A stretch of 34,605 nucleotides of DNA, from positions 1 to 34,605 of IMG/VR virus record IMGVR_UViG_3300017951_000052; one strand, given 5' to 3'. The number at the start of each line of letters is the position of its first letter. Positions within the stretch are counted from its first letter, which is position 1. The stretch is from a virus. This document shows, one piece after another, positions 1 through 7,665 of this stretch. The position numbers and the translations under genes are program-made. Below the pieces are notes generated by a model that had not been told where the DNA came from, did not search any database, and was given only the letters and a program-made list of their open reading frames with translations.

Positions 1-714
1 GAACGGGCTCGTATCAACGAAACACGCATCATCCTCTTTCTTGGCGATTGCCTCACCGAAAAGCTGCGTCAGGTAGGGCACGAGCGGACGAATGGCATCC
101 TGCTGGATCTCCATTGTCAGCTCGTCAACCGCCGCGAGCTTTTTGGCCTCTAAGGTGACTTGGCGGAACGTCGCGCTCGACGCCGTAATAGTCGCGTCCT
201 CGTCCTCGAACGTAACCGAAGGCCCAGCCGTATCGACCGGAATCTTCAGCGTCAAGGAAGTCATCGGAATACGGTCGAACACCCGCCGCGCAACGCCGTG
301 CTTCTCGATGATGTGAACGATCTGGTTATCCAGCGGAGTCGGTACAGTAGCACCGCCTTTAGCAGCGGTAGTTGCCTCCTGATCCGCACGCGACTCGAAG
401 CCGAGACTGCGGTTGTAGAGGTTCGTCATCCAATCCGAGAACGCACGCTCGTGGCCCTCGTCGTTGTCCGGGTAATACTCGTTCAGAACCTCAAGGCCCT
501 CTGCCGCCGGTCCCGCGTTCTCAATGGCCTCAAGGCGTCGCTTCTGCTCCTCGATGACCTCGCCAAGCTGGCTGAACTCCTTCTTGGCGTCCTCAAGCTG
601 CGATCCGTACCGCTGCTCGATCTGTGCGATGCCCTCAAGCAGCGCGTCCGCTTTCTGTTCAAAAGTTTCCGGTGCCGCCTTTGTCTCAGGCGTTACCTTA
701 GTTTCTTCGCTCAT
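1..714 (-). CDS. HK97-type major capsid protein (C-terminus cut by window edge)
   Basis: This is the N-terminal 238 codons of a major capsid protein; the frame is open to the left edge. Residues 1 to about 70 are charged and helical (Glu/Gln/Lys-rich, with segments such as EQKADALLEGI and EFSQLGEVIEEQ). This matches the delta/scaffold domain that the prohead protease removes in HK97-like phages. A typical HK97-fold start follows (FSDWMTNLYNRS, then GGATVPTPLDNQIVHIIEKH and RRVFDRIPMTSLTLKIP). The ATG at 714 is preceded by a strong SD (AGGAGG, 7 nt away). It is the last visible gene of the leftward head block, directly after the protease. The head fold is read from sequence pattern only. Confidence 0.9.
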   Translation of the reverse strand, partial: MSEETKVTPETKAAPETFEQKADALLEGIAQIEQRYGSQLEDAKKEFSQLGEVIEEQKRRLEAIENAGPAAEGLEVLNEYYPDNDEGHERAFSDWMTNLYNRSLGFESRADQEATTAAKGGATVPTPLDNQIVHIIEKHGVARRVFDRIPMTSLTLKIPVDTAGPSVTFEDEDATITASSATFRQVTLEAKKLAAVDELTMEIQQDAIRPLVPYLTQLFGEAIAKKEDDACFVDTSPF

Positions 715-747
715 AACTAATCCTCCTTAGCGCGTAGCTAGCCGCCG

Positions 748-891
748 TTACTTGGACGGCGTTACCTTGGATTTTCGCTTGCCGCTTTTCGTCTTACTGA
801 CCTTCATGTAAGCCTTGGGTTTCCCCGGCGATTTACCGAACCCAGTGCCAGCACCAGTGCGGCCCCAATCCTTGAAATCAAAACTATCCAT
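748..891 (-). CDS. small basic protein between protease and capsid genes
   Basis: This is a 47-residue protein rich in Lys, Gly and Ser, starting MDSFDFKDWGRTG and ending KSKVTPSK. The frame is open further upstream, but the ATG at 891 is chosen because it has a good SD (GAGAGG, 7 nt). The longer reading would run back through the protease stop in an unlikely Arg-rich sequence. No family is recognised. Its place between protease and major capsid suggests a minor head or decoration component, which is inference. Two similar Lys/Gly-rich mini-proteins are encoded upstream of the terminase (7437-7656). Confidence 0.6.
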   Translation of the reverse strand: MDSFDFKDWGRTGAGTGFGKSPGKPKAYMKVSKTKSGKRKSKVTPSK

Positions 892-940
892 TTGTTTTCC
901 TCTCGTCTCGGTCATGAGGTGCGCTACGCGCTCCAGACCA

Positions 941-2092
941 TTAGTCCTTGGGCAAACGCGCAAGAACCGAATCAATCCACGCCGTCTGATCGCCGCTAGG
1001 CGCGGTAGGCGTGTTTTTATCAACTAAATTACGACCGGCACTGCGATGTGCCATCTCAGTCACTTTATTCAACACCTCGTCGAATCGGTCCATGATACTC
1101 GATAAGTCGTCTGACCTTTTCTCATCATCTGGTGCGGCAACCTCTTGCTCCGGCTCCGGTGCCACGTCCTCAGCGACTTTTTCGGCTGAGTTGACGACGC
1201 TGTTGATGAGGTCAGTCGCTTGCTGTAGTTTTCCGCGATTGGCGCGATTCAGCACTGCACCAGCTCGCTCCGTCGCAGCCTGTACATGAGAAAGGAAGTC
1301 GTTGTAGTCGCCTTCCGACAGATTCCGAATGTCGAACTCTGTCATGGCCGCGATGGTTTGAATAACCCCACGCTGTTCTGCTAACGCTGCGCGCAATGCC
1401 TCGGTTTCGTCCGATTCTTCGGCCATCGTTTGCGGTTGCTCAGTAGATGGCGCGCTCAACTCATAGGACGAAGGCACTTGCACCTGCACAGGATCGGCGT
1501 TCTCGATCCAGTTCATGACCTCACCACGCAATTTATCAATGTCCTCTACGCCACGAATCTGATGTGCGTTCATAGCGTGATTGTACGTCATTAGCTCGAC
1601 GTGGTTTGCGGGGACAATGCCGTCACGTAAAGCTAGAGTAAGAGCATCAGCATTGCCCGGAACCGGGACCGGCGACAGCTCAACAAGCTCATTGCTCAGT
1701 AAGTCAACCGCTTTCATCTCTTTGTTGAACTTGCGCTCAGACGGAATAAATCCAGCACTGATCCCCTTGAGGAAGCCGTCACGGGTCAGGCGATAGACAG
1801 TATCCGCGAACTCGTAAGTCTCTTTCTTGGCAAACTGAATGTTTGCGCGCAGAACCTCGTCATCCTCGCGGACATTGATAGCTCGCCCGATAGGGGGCAT
1901 CTGTTTGTTGTGCGCCCAGAGAACGACGGGATTCTTCGTGTAGTTATCAAGATTCCAGCCAAGCACTCGTGTTCGGTAACGATCAACCCCGCGTGTGGAC
2001 GCAACGTACTCAACGACACGATCTTCCTCGGAAAGAGTGCGGATCTCTACGTCGAGCGAGCGCTTTTCGATCTCGCTTTTATGCTGTTCCAT
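941..2092 (-). CDS. HK97-family prohead protease (S78) with long C-terminal extension
   Basis: Head-maturation serine protease of 383 residues. The protease domain fills residues 1 to about 190. The catalytic His is His61 in LWAHN, the Ser is Ser112 in KGISAGF, and an acidic residue near ELVELSPVPVPGN completes the site. The usual family length is about 200 residues. Residues 190-383 are acidic, Ala/Glu-rich and helical, and could act as a scaffold or capsid-targeting segment. The ATG at 2092 follows GGAGAA and lies 15 nt past the portal stop; a longer frame back to 2137 overlaps the portal gene and is rejected. It sits between portal and capsid, the standard order in these phages. Confidence 0.9.
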   Translation of the reverse strand: MEQHKSEIEKRSLDVEIRTLSEEDRVVEYVASTRGVDRYRTRVLGWNLDNYTKNPVVLWAHNKQMPPIGRAINVREDDEVLRANIQFAKKETYEFADTVYRLTRDGFLKGISAGFIPSERKFNKEMKAVDLLSNELVELSPVPVPGNADALTLALRDGIVPANHVELMTYNHAMNAHQIRGVEDIDKLRGEVMNWIENADPVQVQVPSSYELSAPSTEQPQTMAEESDETEALRAALAEQRGVIQTIAAMTEFDIRNLSEGDYNDFLSHVQAATERAGAVLNRANRGKLQQATDLINSVVNSAEKVAEDVAPEPEQEVAAPDDEKRSDDLSSIMDRFDEVLNKVTEMAHRSAGRNLVDKNTPTAPSGDQTAWIDSVLARLPKD

Positions 2093-2106
2093 CTTTTCTT
2101 CTCCCT

Positions 2107-4086
2107 TTAGGCAACAGGCAGCGTCAAACACGCACACCTAGCGCGATAATCTTGCGCGGGATACGCAATGCCATTGCTAAAATCTGCGCCAATGTCGCGT
2201 ATTTCCCCGTCATTGACATGGTTACATGAACCCTTCGATCTCGAAGCGATCCACTGGTGTTTCTTTATGCCGCATGAGGCCATTCCCATGAGGCGACCCG
2301 CATTGAACACATGGGCTACTTCCATGTGCGCCAGTTGTTTCAGTTTATTAGTGACGCCACGGATGATTTCCTTGGCATCGGAGTTTGTATCTTGAATCTT
2401 ACGTAAGACCACTACGGGCGTTTTACATAATCGCTCTACTAGACGGTTGTAGGCTAGGCCGTCCACTTGATCTTCTAAGTAGAAAGCATCGGCTCGGCTG
2501 AGTTCATCGAAGACGCTCTGGCCGCCTTTTTCCAGTATGTCGCCTACCTGAGCCGCTACCAACTTCTTGAACTCGTTGACCTCGTAAGTCTCGTCGAGTT
2601 CATCGCCACGAACGACGCGCCCACGTAACTCGAACATATACCGCGACATCTTGCGTTCCATTTGAGATGTCATGCGTTTCAGGATTTCTCGGTAACTGTC
2701 GATATAGATTTGTCTATCTTCGTAGGTCGATGGATCTATTGCATCCTGTGCGATTGCACGGTCCTTGTCGGTTGATTCCGCGTCGCCCTTTTTCTCGGCC
2801 TGCTCTTTCTCTTTTATGATCGACTTGTCGTCTTTTATCTGCTGTAGCCCGGAGGCGGCGGCAACGTCAGCGGGCACCATCGAAATCGGTATCCACCACT
2901 TTTTTTGCCACTCGTGCTCATCGAACGGGAGACGGAACGCCGAAATCAGTTCGGCTAGCGGAACGCCCGCCTTGTTGAGTTCGATCGCCTGAGTGATTTG
3001 CTCTGAGATCGCCTCGCGCAATCCGGGTGCCTCCCGCGTCTCGAACACAACCGTCAGTTCAGGTGCGTACTTAGCGAAGAACTGCGCGTCTAGCGTATCC
3101 TCGATGTACCTGACCTTTGGCAACCAGTTCGCGTCAGCGAACAGGCGCATTTCGACTGACGCCGTAGAGTAGTTGCTGTTATTGGGGTCGTTTATCAGAA
3201 GACCCGGAACACCATAGACAGCCGCTATCTGCTCACGGCTAAATCTGCGCTGCTCTAGGTATTCCATGTCAGCCTGACCTAAACCGACCTGCTGATAGGA
3301 CCAATCACCCGCTAAGACGGCAGTGCGGTGTGATTGATTGACTCCTCCGTATTCTTCCTCGAACTGCGACTGAACCTGATCGCGCTGTATGCGGGATAGC
3401 GGTTTTTTGTGCAGTAAGATTCCACCCGGCTGAGCATTGTTCTCGAAGAACTTCTCGTTATAAATAGCCGCGTTCACGTCCGTGCGAATTGCGTGCATCG
3501 CTGGCGTCAGCGGACTCATTCCCCAGTGCTCGCTCTCTGGGTTGAAGTTCTTGAAGTGAATCAGCTCGTCCGGTCGGAAAAAGATATGCCTTGCCGAATC
3601 GGTTGGCTGATACTTGTAGCTCAATAATTCCCCGGTGCGGTCGCTGATTATTGGCTCCACCCGGCGTGGATTGAGCGGCACCAAGGGGAAGGGCGATGTA
3701 GCGTTTTTCTTTCCGCCGCCTGTCGCCCACAAGCTATTGCCCGCAAGTTCATAGTGGGCAATGAGGGAGAACTTGAAATCGTAAGCAGATTTTCGTGGCG
3801 CTGGCCGACGAAAAAGCTCGGCAATCGGGTGCGAATCCGGCACCGGCTTGCCTGTGACCCGGCTTTGCACCGTAACTGGAATCGAGGCAACTAGCCGTGC
3901 AATCGCGGTTACGCAAGCGTACACCCACGACTGACGCATATAGGCGGTTTCCTCCGTGACAGTCGCAGCACCACGAACTGCGTCGTAAGGCAGGCCGCGT
4001 AGGAACGCCTCAGTAACTTGGTCTAGTGTCGTTCGTTCCTCAAGCTCTAGCCCCTTGATCGGTCTGTCGTAAGCGTCGCGTAACAT
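2107..4086 (-). CDS. Portal protein fused to a MuF-like head-morphogenesis C-terminus
   Basis: 659 residues. Roughly residues 1-400 are an HK97/SPP1-type portal: YMRQSWVYACVTAIARLVA near the start, then GNSLWA, FFRPDELIHFKNF, FFENNAQPGGIL and YGVPGLLIND. The portal forms the dodecameric DNA entry ring. The last 220 or so residues are a separate helical region ending in HVNDGEIRDIG... and YRARCACLTLP. That is the Cys-containing ending typical of MuF (Mu gpF-like) minor head proteins (compare R-x-R-C-x-C). Portal and MuF are usually separate neighbouring genes, so this looks like a fusion. The ATG at 4086 is preceded by GGGTGA. Confidence 0.92.
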   Translation of the reverse strand: MLRDAYDRPIKGLELEERTTLDQVTEAFLRGLPYDAVRGAATVTEETAYMRQSWVYACVTAIARLVASIPVTVQSRVTGKPVPDSHPIAELFRRPAPRKSAYDFKFSLIAHYELAGNSLWATGGGKKNATSPFPLVPLNPRRVEPIISDRTGELLSYKYQPTDSARHIFFRPDELIHFKNFNPESEHWGMSPLTPAMHAIRTDVNAAIYNEKFFENNAQPGGILLHKKPLSRIQRDQVQSQFEEEYGGVNQSHRTAVLAGDWSYQQVGLGQADMEYLEQRRFSREQIAAVYGVPGLLINDPNNSNYSTASVEMRLFADANWLPKVRYIEDTLDAQFFAKYAPELTVVFETREAPGLREAISEQITQAIELNKAGVPLAELISAFRLPFDEHEWQKKWWIPISMVPADVAAASGLQQIKDDKSIIKEKEQAEKKGDAESTDKDRAIAQDAIDPSTYEDRQIYIDSYREILKRMTSQMERKMSRYMFELRGRVVRGDELDETYEVNEFKKLVAAQVGDILEKGGQSVFDELSRADAFYLEDQVDGLAYNRLVERLCKTPVVVLRKIQDTNSDAKEIIRGVTNKLKQLAHMEVAHVFNAGRLMGMASCGIKKHQWIASRSKGSCNHVNDGEIRDIGADFSNGIAYPAQDYRARCACLTLPVA

Positions 4087-4098
4087 CTATGTCACCCA

Positions 4099-4320
4099 TC
4101 AACTGAAAAACTCTACCATCATCTGCGTCTTTGCGACCTCGAACCATGCAATGCAGTCCGTCGCCGGGACGCCATGAATTGAGATGTTCACGTTGCCTTC
4201 CTCATCCTCGTACATCACTAGAGCCCGTTTCCAGCTCACGCCCGCAGCAACCTTATCCCGTAACGCCTCCATATCCTCGGTGCGATGTTTGTCTATGGGG
4301 ATCACGTTGGATTTCTGCAT
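4099..4320 (-). CDS. Hypothetical small protein upstream of portal
   Basis: 73 residues; not recognised. It begins MQKSNVIPIDKHRTED, continues with an amphipathic helix (EALRDKVAAGVSWKRALVMY) and ends in a short beta-like segment (NVNISIHGVP). There is no signal or membrane segment. It overlaps the end of the HNH gene by 19 nt and ends 12 nt before the portal start, so it belongs to the leftward head operon. Its function cannot be inferred. Confidence 0.7.
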   Translation of the reverse strand: MQKSNVIPIDKHRTEDMEALRDKVAAGVSWKRALVMYEDEEGNVNISIHGVPATDCIAWFEVAKTQMMVEFFS

Positions 4321-4865
4321 GATTTACTCCGATGAACATTGTTTCCCCACGTCGGGGTTTTTTTGTGGCATGAGAAACACAGCGTCCTGCCGTTCCTCAC
4401 ATCGAATCGTAACTCAGGATGTGTTTTCTGTGGCTTGATATGGTCAACCTCTAGCTTTTCAGCCGAGCCACACATGACGCATCGGTAATTGTCGCGCTCT
4501 AAAACGTATCGCTTGAATCTCTTATAACGCGGGGAACGCGAAATATTCGATTCCGCCACACCGCCTTTCCATGCTGGCGCTCTATCCCCCCGCCGTCGCC
4601 CGGTGCGTTTTTGCGCTAGGAAACACTTACGGCAAAGGTTCTTTTTCTCAGTAGGCCGGCGCTTCCGGCATGACGGGCAGCGTGAGCCGCGCATCGAACC
4701 GCTTTTTGCGTCGATCTGCCAGCGCTCATGATTGCGGGTATTTATCTTCTGCGAGGTGATCCCGCGATAACTGTACCTGCTGGCTATGCGTACTGGCTTG
4801 AACCCCAGCAATAGTAGTAGGCGTATGTTGGACCAGACTTTATTTTTGCCAGATGCCGCTACCAC
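4302..4865 (-). CDS. HNH endonuclease with N-terminal zinc ribbon
   Basis: 187-residue nuclease-like protein. In order it has: an N-terminal HTH-like segment (SNIRLLLLLGFKPVRIASRY); a CPSC...CRKC zinc ribbon around residues 62-80; a basic linker with an APAWKGG motif, as in NUMOD3-type homing endonucleases; and a C-terminal HNH domain (RDNYRCVMCG, then LEVDHIKPQK, then TLCFSCHKKT). The metal-binding CxxC pairs and the central DH are present. The GTG at 4865 overlaps the upstream stop as GTGGTAG, and the gene end overlaps the next start by 19 nt. Such genes can be free-standing homing endonucleases; phages also carry HNH proteins that assist terminase. Both fit this position. Confidence 0.88.
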   Translation of the reverse strand: MVAASGKNKVWSNIRLLLLLGFKPVRIASRYSYRGITSQKINTRNHERWQIDAKSGSMRGSRCPSCRKRRPTEKKNLCRKCFLAQKRTGRRRGDRAPAWKGGVAESNISRSPRYKRFKRYVLERDNYRCVMCGSAEKLEVDHIKPQKTHPELRFDVRNGRTLCFSCHKKTPTWGNNVHRSKSCRNPT

Positions 4866-5134
4866 TTTACCTTGTCGGCCCAGTAGGCGGCTGACATTTT
4901 GCCTTTTGCGATGTTTTTCTTATGCCTAGCCTTAAACGATTCACGCCTACGCCGCGCCGCATCAGATTCGTTCGCTTTTTTCGGTGAACCACTAACACCT
5001 TGCTGCCCGAAGCGGATTAGCTTTACCTTTTCGCCCTCTTTCGCCAGCACGGCGTGGCTCTTTTCTGGGTGCTTAGGCGTCCGCTTGGGCTTGTTGTAGC
5101 CTTGAAACTTTTCGCCGTGATAATCTATTGCCAT
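4859..5134 (-). CDS. Conserved small basic phage protein beside terminase
   Basis: 91 residues, strongly basic. The core KLIRFGQQGVSGSP and the ending RHKKNIAKGKMSAAYWADKV match a small conserved phage protein that I recall from many tailed-phage genomes, where its role is unknown. It carries no signal peptide or membrane segment and is probably soluble and possibly nucleic-acid binding, from its charge. It lies 9 nt downstream of a 54-residue gene and overlaps the HNH gene start by 7 nt. The ATG at 5134 is used. Confidence 0.8.
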   Translation of the reverse strand: MAIDYHGEKFQGYNKPKRTPKHPEKSHAVLAKEGEKVKLIRFGQQGVSGSPKKANESDAARRRRESFKARHKKNIAKGKMSAAYWADKVKW

Positions 5135-5143
5135 CGTCTTGCC

Positions 5144-5308
5144 CTACTCCGAGAAACTTTCCAAGAAATCGAACGCGATGATTTCAAGTGCGCGTCCCTC
5201 GTCCAGATCCTCGTTGGTCCACTCGCGGCACTTTTGTATAGCCGCGTCAATCATGTGCCGCTGATGTCCTGTCAGTATAATCGGCTCTGTCGGCTGTTCG
5301 GACTTCAT
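5144..5308 (-). CDS. Short acidic protein coupled to terminase
   Basis: 54-residue frame starting MKSEQPTEPIILTGHQRHM and ending FDFLESFSE. It is acidic and mostly helical, with no recognised family. The start overlaps the TerL stop as ATGA (5305-5308), the coupling used throughout this block. That overlap and the short distance to the next gene support it as real despite its length. Confidence 0.65.
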   Translation of the reverse strand: MKSEQPTEPIILTGHQRHMIDAAIQKCREWTNEDLDEGRALEIIAFDFLESFSE

Positions 5309-6753
5309 CGCACGCTCATATCTACAAAGCCGATAAACCCCGCTGAATATTCATGAAACGCGAGTAATGCCGCATCCGTAATATCCGGGGAATGGTCGAT
5401 CTTTTTTTTCATGTCGTCTTTGGAGTCTACCCGTCTGCGTCCGTCCGCTGTAAATGCGTATTCCACCGGCAAGCACTCTTTGATAAGTTGCTCGACAAGA
5501 TCAGGGTCGATTTCCTTACTGAACGCAAGCTGTCTATCGGCTACTCTGTCAGCAAAGGTGAACCACAACTCATCACGCAACCGCACGTACTCATCCGAGC
5601 GCGCGGCATTTTCAGCCACATCGACGGGGATTATTTCGATTATTGGTGATATTAACCCCTGATTCTGTTGATCTTGTAACATATCAACCAGCCCGCCACC
5701 GACCCCGATTGAGTCTATGTTGACGAACTGAATCATCGGATAGTCCTGCAACAACTGAAGTATGATGCCGCAAGTCTCCGCTACTGAGTTGCCGTGCCAG
5801 CGTTCAAGGTACTTGACGTTCTGACCATGCCTGATGCAGATTGCCGTCATGTCGCTGCCGAATCGTGCTACATCGCACCCTAAATACCACGGCTGGCTAG
5901 CCCTGACATCGAACTCCTCTCGCTCTTTACAGTATGCCATGTCAGCCCTGTTTATTAAGGTATTCTCCGAAATGTGCGGGAATTGTCCGTCGATACGCAC
6001 CTGCACTATTGCGGAATCTTTCCCGTACTTGGTTTCCATCCTTTCGATGTGCGCTTTGCTCACCAAGTTGGATTCACGCGCACTGAATTGCAGTGTGTGC
6101 CACACGTTATTGTCGTCGTGATGCGACTCGTAAAACGTGCCGTATGGCAATGTCGGGTTACTTATCATGAGCGCAAGGTTGTGGGGTTCTGACAGGCCAC
6201 CGAGTAGCGCCTCTAGGAACCGATCTTCGACGCCGGACGCCTCGTCGATCACGACCAGCATATGCTCGGCGTGCTCCCCTTGCAGGCCCTCAACGTCACG
6301 GGCTGTTTTCGCAACAGCCGCCCATTTCAACGGCCCCCCTCTTACCTGTACGCGAGTCGCCCGCCACTCTAGGAATTGGTTTAAGAACGCGCTACCCCGA
6401 ATCTGCTTGTCGAGTTCGCCCCAGAGAACTGAATGTAACTGCTTCTCGGTCGGGGCGGTGCAATAGACGAAGGCGTTCTCGAAAACCGTGAGGAACCAAA
6501 GTATCCCCATAGCGGCACCAGTGGTTTTGCCGCAACCTTGTCCACTGGCTACCGAAACGCCGAACTTCCCTTGCCCCGGAGTGAATGACCAGAGAGCCTG
6601 TAGTAACTCTTGCTGGTGCTTATTGGGGTGTAGTCCGATAGCCTCTCGAACGAACTTGATCGGGCCGTTCTTGTCCTCGCGCCATCGGACTATCCTGCGA
6701 CGAACCTCGGTAATGTCGTCGTAAGTCCACTCCTCATGTAACGGCTTTGCCAC
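5305..6753 (-). CDS. terL: Terminase large subunit (packaging ATPase and nuclease)
   Basis: 482 residues. The ATPase domain has Walker A at about residues 70-78 (SGQGCGKTT), Walker B with acidic pair at 165-171 (MLVVIDEA) and a coupling-like segment near 198 (SNPTLPYG). The RNase H-fold nuclease domain has Asp294 in GCDVARFGSD, Asp347 in VNIDSIGVGGG and a third acidic site in DITDAALLA near the C-terminus. The protein pumps DNA into the prohead through the portal and cuts concatemers. The start is GTG at 6753, overlapping the TerS stop as TAGTG; no good SD is seen, so coupling is likely. Confidence 0.95.
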   Translation of the reverse strand: MAKPLHEEWTYDDITEVRRRIVRWREDKNGPIKFVREAIGLHPNKHQQELLQALWSFTPGQGKFGVSVASGQGCGKTTGAAMGILWFLTVFENAFVYCTAPTEKQLHSVLWGELDKQIRGSAFLNQFLEWRATRVQVRGGPLKWAAVAKTARDVEGLQGEHAEHMLVVIDEASGVEDRFLEALLGGLSEPHNLALMISNPTLPYGTFYESHHDDNNVWHTLQFSARESNLVSKAHIERMETKYGKDSAIVQVRIDGQFPHISENTLINRADMAYCKEREEFDVRASQPWYLGCDVARFGSDMTAICIRHGQNVKYLERWHGNSVAETCGIILQLLQDYPMIQFVNIDSIGVGGGLVDMLQDQQNQGLISPIIEIIPVDVAENAARSDEYVRLRDELWFTFADRVADRQLAFSKEIDPDLVEQLIKECLPVEYAFTADGRRRVDSKDDMKKKIDHSPDITDAALLAFHEYSAGFIGFVDMSVR

Positions 6754-7244
6754 TAATGTACGGTAGGCTTACTGGTGACTGGAAATCCGTCGCCATCTTG
6801 CTTTTCCGGCGGCTCATGGAAAACACTGAGAGTCGGACCCTCGACCTTGTGCTTGACGATCTTGTCCTTCGTCTCGTAGACGCCTAGATCCTGCCCGACA
6901 TTGATGACGGATTGGTCTAAAGCCTTCATGTTCTCAACGGCACGCATAGCCGTGTCGAGCTTACCCTCTTTGATCGCCCTCTGCCTGATGCTTTCAAATT
7001 GACGGTAACGCGCCTCTAATTTCGCAAAGAACTTGGGCCAGACCTCTTTAGCATCCCATGCCCGTTTCCGCAGCATCGACATTCTGTATTTATACTGCCG
7101 GACTGTCAGTTTCAGCTCTTTGCGGATTTCAGCGGGTTGATACCCCGCCGCGAGGTAGTTGCCGATCAGCCTCGCCTCCTCGCGCACCTTTTCGGTTCGC
7201 GGACGGCCACGCCGTACTTCAGGCTTGTTGTCGAATATTGGCAT
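6753..7244 (-). CDS. terS: Terminase small subunit
   Basis: 163 residues immediately before TerL. The N-terminal half has a basic segment (VRRGRPRTEKVREEARLI) and an HTH-like region (YQPAEIRKELKLTVRQYKYR), as expected for the DNA-recognition domain. The middle (FESIRQRAIKEGKLDTAMRA) is helical and suited to oligomerisation. The ATG at 7244 has an excellent SD (GGAGG, 6 nt); the frame extends to 7277 but that part is untranslated. Assignment rests on size, HTH, gene order and the TAGTG overlap with TerL. Its cos or pac target is not identified, though a structured element lies directly upstream. Confidence 0.82.
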   Translation of the reverse strand: MPIFDNKPEVRRGRPRTEKVREEARLIGNYLAAGYQPAEIRKELKLTVRQYKYRMSMLRKRAWDAKEVWPKFFAKLEARYRQFESIRQRAIKEGKLDTAMRAVENMKALDQSVINVGQDLGVYETKDKIVKHKVEGPTLSVFHEPPEKQDGDGFPVTSKPTVH

Positions 7245-7274
7245 TATTGCCTCCTCGCAAAATACACCCCACAC

Positions 7275-7411
7275 CACTGTCGCAGCGGATAGCCTTTAGA
7301 GCCGTCCTCAGTCATGCCCAGACGTGGGGTTCAAATCCTTGCGGCGTCCAGACTGCGACATCTGAGGGCATGAGGACCGCAAGGCTAAAGCCTCGCCTAC
7401 GGGAACCGCTG
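7275..7411 (-). other. Large imperfect inverted-repeat element (structured DNA/RNA) upstream of terS
   Basis: The intergenic space holds nested complementary arms: CCGCTG/CAGCGG (7406-7411 with 7283-7288), CTTTAG/CTAAAG (7294-7299 with 7385-7390), GTCCTC/GAGGAC (7304-7309 with 7372-7377) and CATGCCC/GGGCATG (7313-7319 with 7366-7372). A second pairing, TGTCGCAG/CTGCGACA (7278-7285 with 7353-7360), would compete or form a pseudoknot-like contact. The centre (around 7323-7349) reads like a tRNA T-arm, but no full tRNA can be built. In the transcript this would lie in the leader of terS. It could be a regulatory RNA, a packaging signal or a mobile repeat. Confidence 0.55.
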
Positions 7412-7436
7412 AACGAGACTCCAGAAAAACTATCTG

Positions 7437-7532
7437 TTACTTGCTGACCTTGCCGCCGCGCTTTCCGCCGCCGGCCCTCTTCTTGGCGTCTTTCTTTGTC
7501 ACGGCCTTCTTGCCGCCCTTGTTCATGTACAT
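7437..7532 (-). CDS. Lys/Gly-rich mini-protein
   Basis: 31 residues from the ATG at 7532, or 29 from the ATG at 7526, ending GGKVSK. It is almost entirely Lys, Gly, Ala and Arg (for example KKAVTKKDAKKRAGGGKRGG). It follows the stop of the next mini-gene by one base, and a purine-rich AAGGCGGG lies before the start. It could bind DNA or RNA by charge. Real but uncharacterised, or possibly a chance frame; the compositional match to the small protein at 748-891 supports it. Confidence 0.45.
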   Translation of the reverse strand: MYMNKGGKKAVTKKDAKKRAGGGKRGGKVSK

Positions 7533-7533
7533 A

Positions 7534-7656
7534 TTAATTACCCGCCTTCTTTGTTTTTGGCATAGGGCGCGGTGCCGTCACGCAATATGCGCTCCCCTTG
7601 ACCATGCCGGTGCCCTCGCCTCTCGGAACTTGGTTCTTGAGTCCTCGTCTGTCCAT
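7534..7656 (-). CDS. Small basic protein downstream of the modification genes
   Basis: 40 residues, starting MDRRGLKNQVPRGEGTG and ending KTKKAGN. The ATG at 7656 has a near-perfect SD (GGAGGAG), better than most genes nearby, and lies 9 nt after the CmoA-like stop. That makes translation likely. No family is recognised. It and the following 31-residue frame are the last genes before the structured element and terS. Confidence 0.6.
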   Translation of the reverse strand: MDRRGLKNQVPRGEGTGMVKGSAYCVTAPRPMPKTKKAGN

Positions 7657-7665
7657 GCTCTCCTC

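Noticed and set aside
892-1023. Longer version of the small basic protein upstream of the capsid gene
   Set aside because: Overlaps the protease end in another frame and lacks an SD; the ATG at 891 has one.
4339-4367. Terminator-like CCCC...GGGG plus T-run on the plus strand
   Set aside because: It is inside the HNH coding region, encodes the conserved KKTPTWGN end, and no plus-strand gene lies before it.
7321-7352. tRNA-like GGGTTCAAATCC followed by CCA-like end
   Set aside because: Only the T-arm part can be built; no matching acceptor, D or anticodon arm is present.
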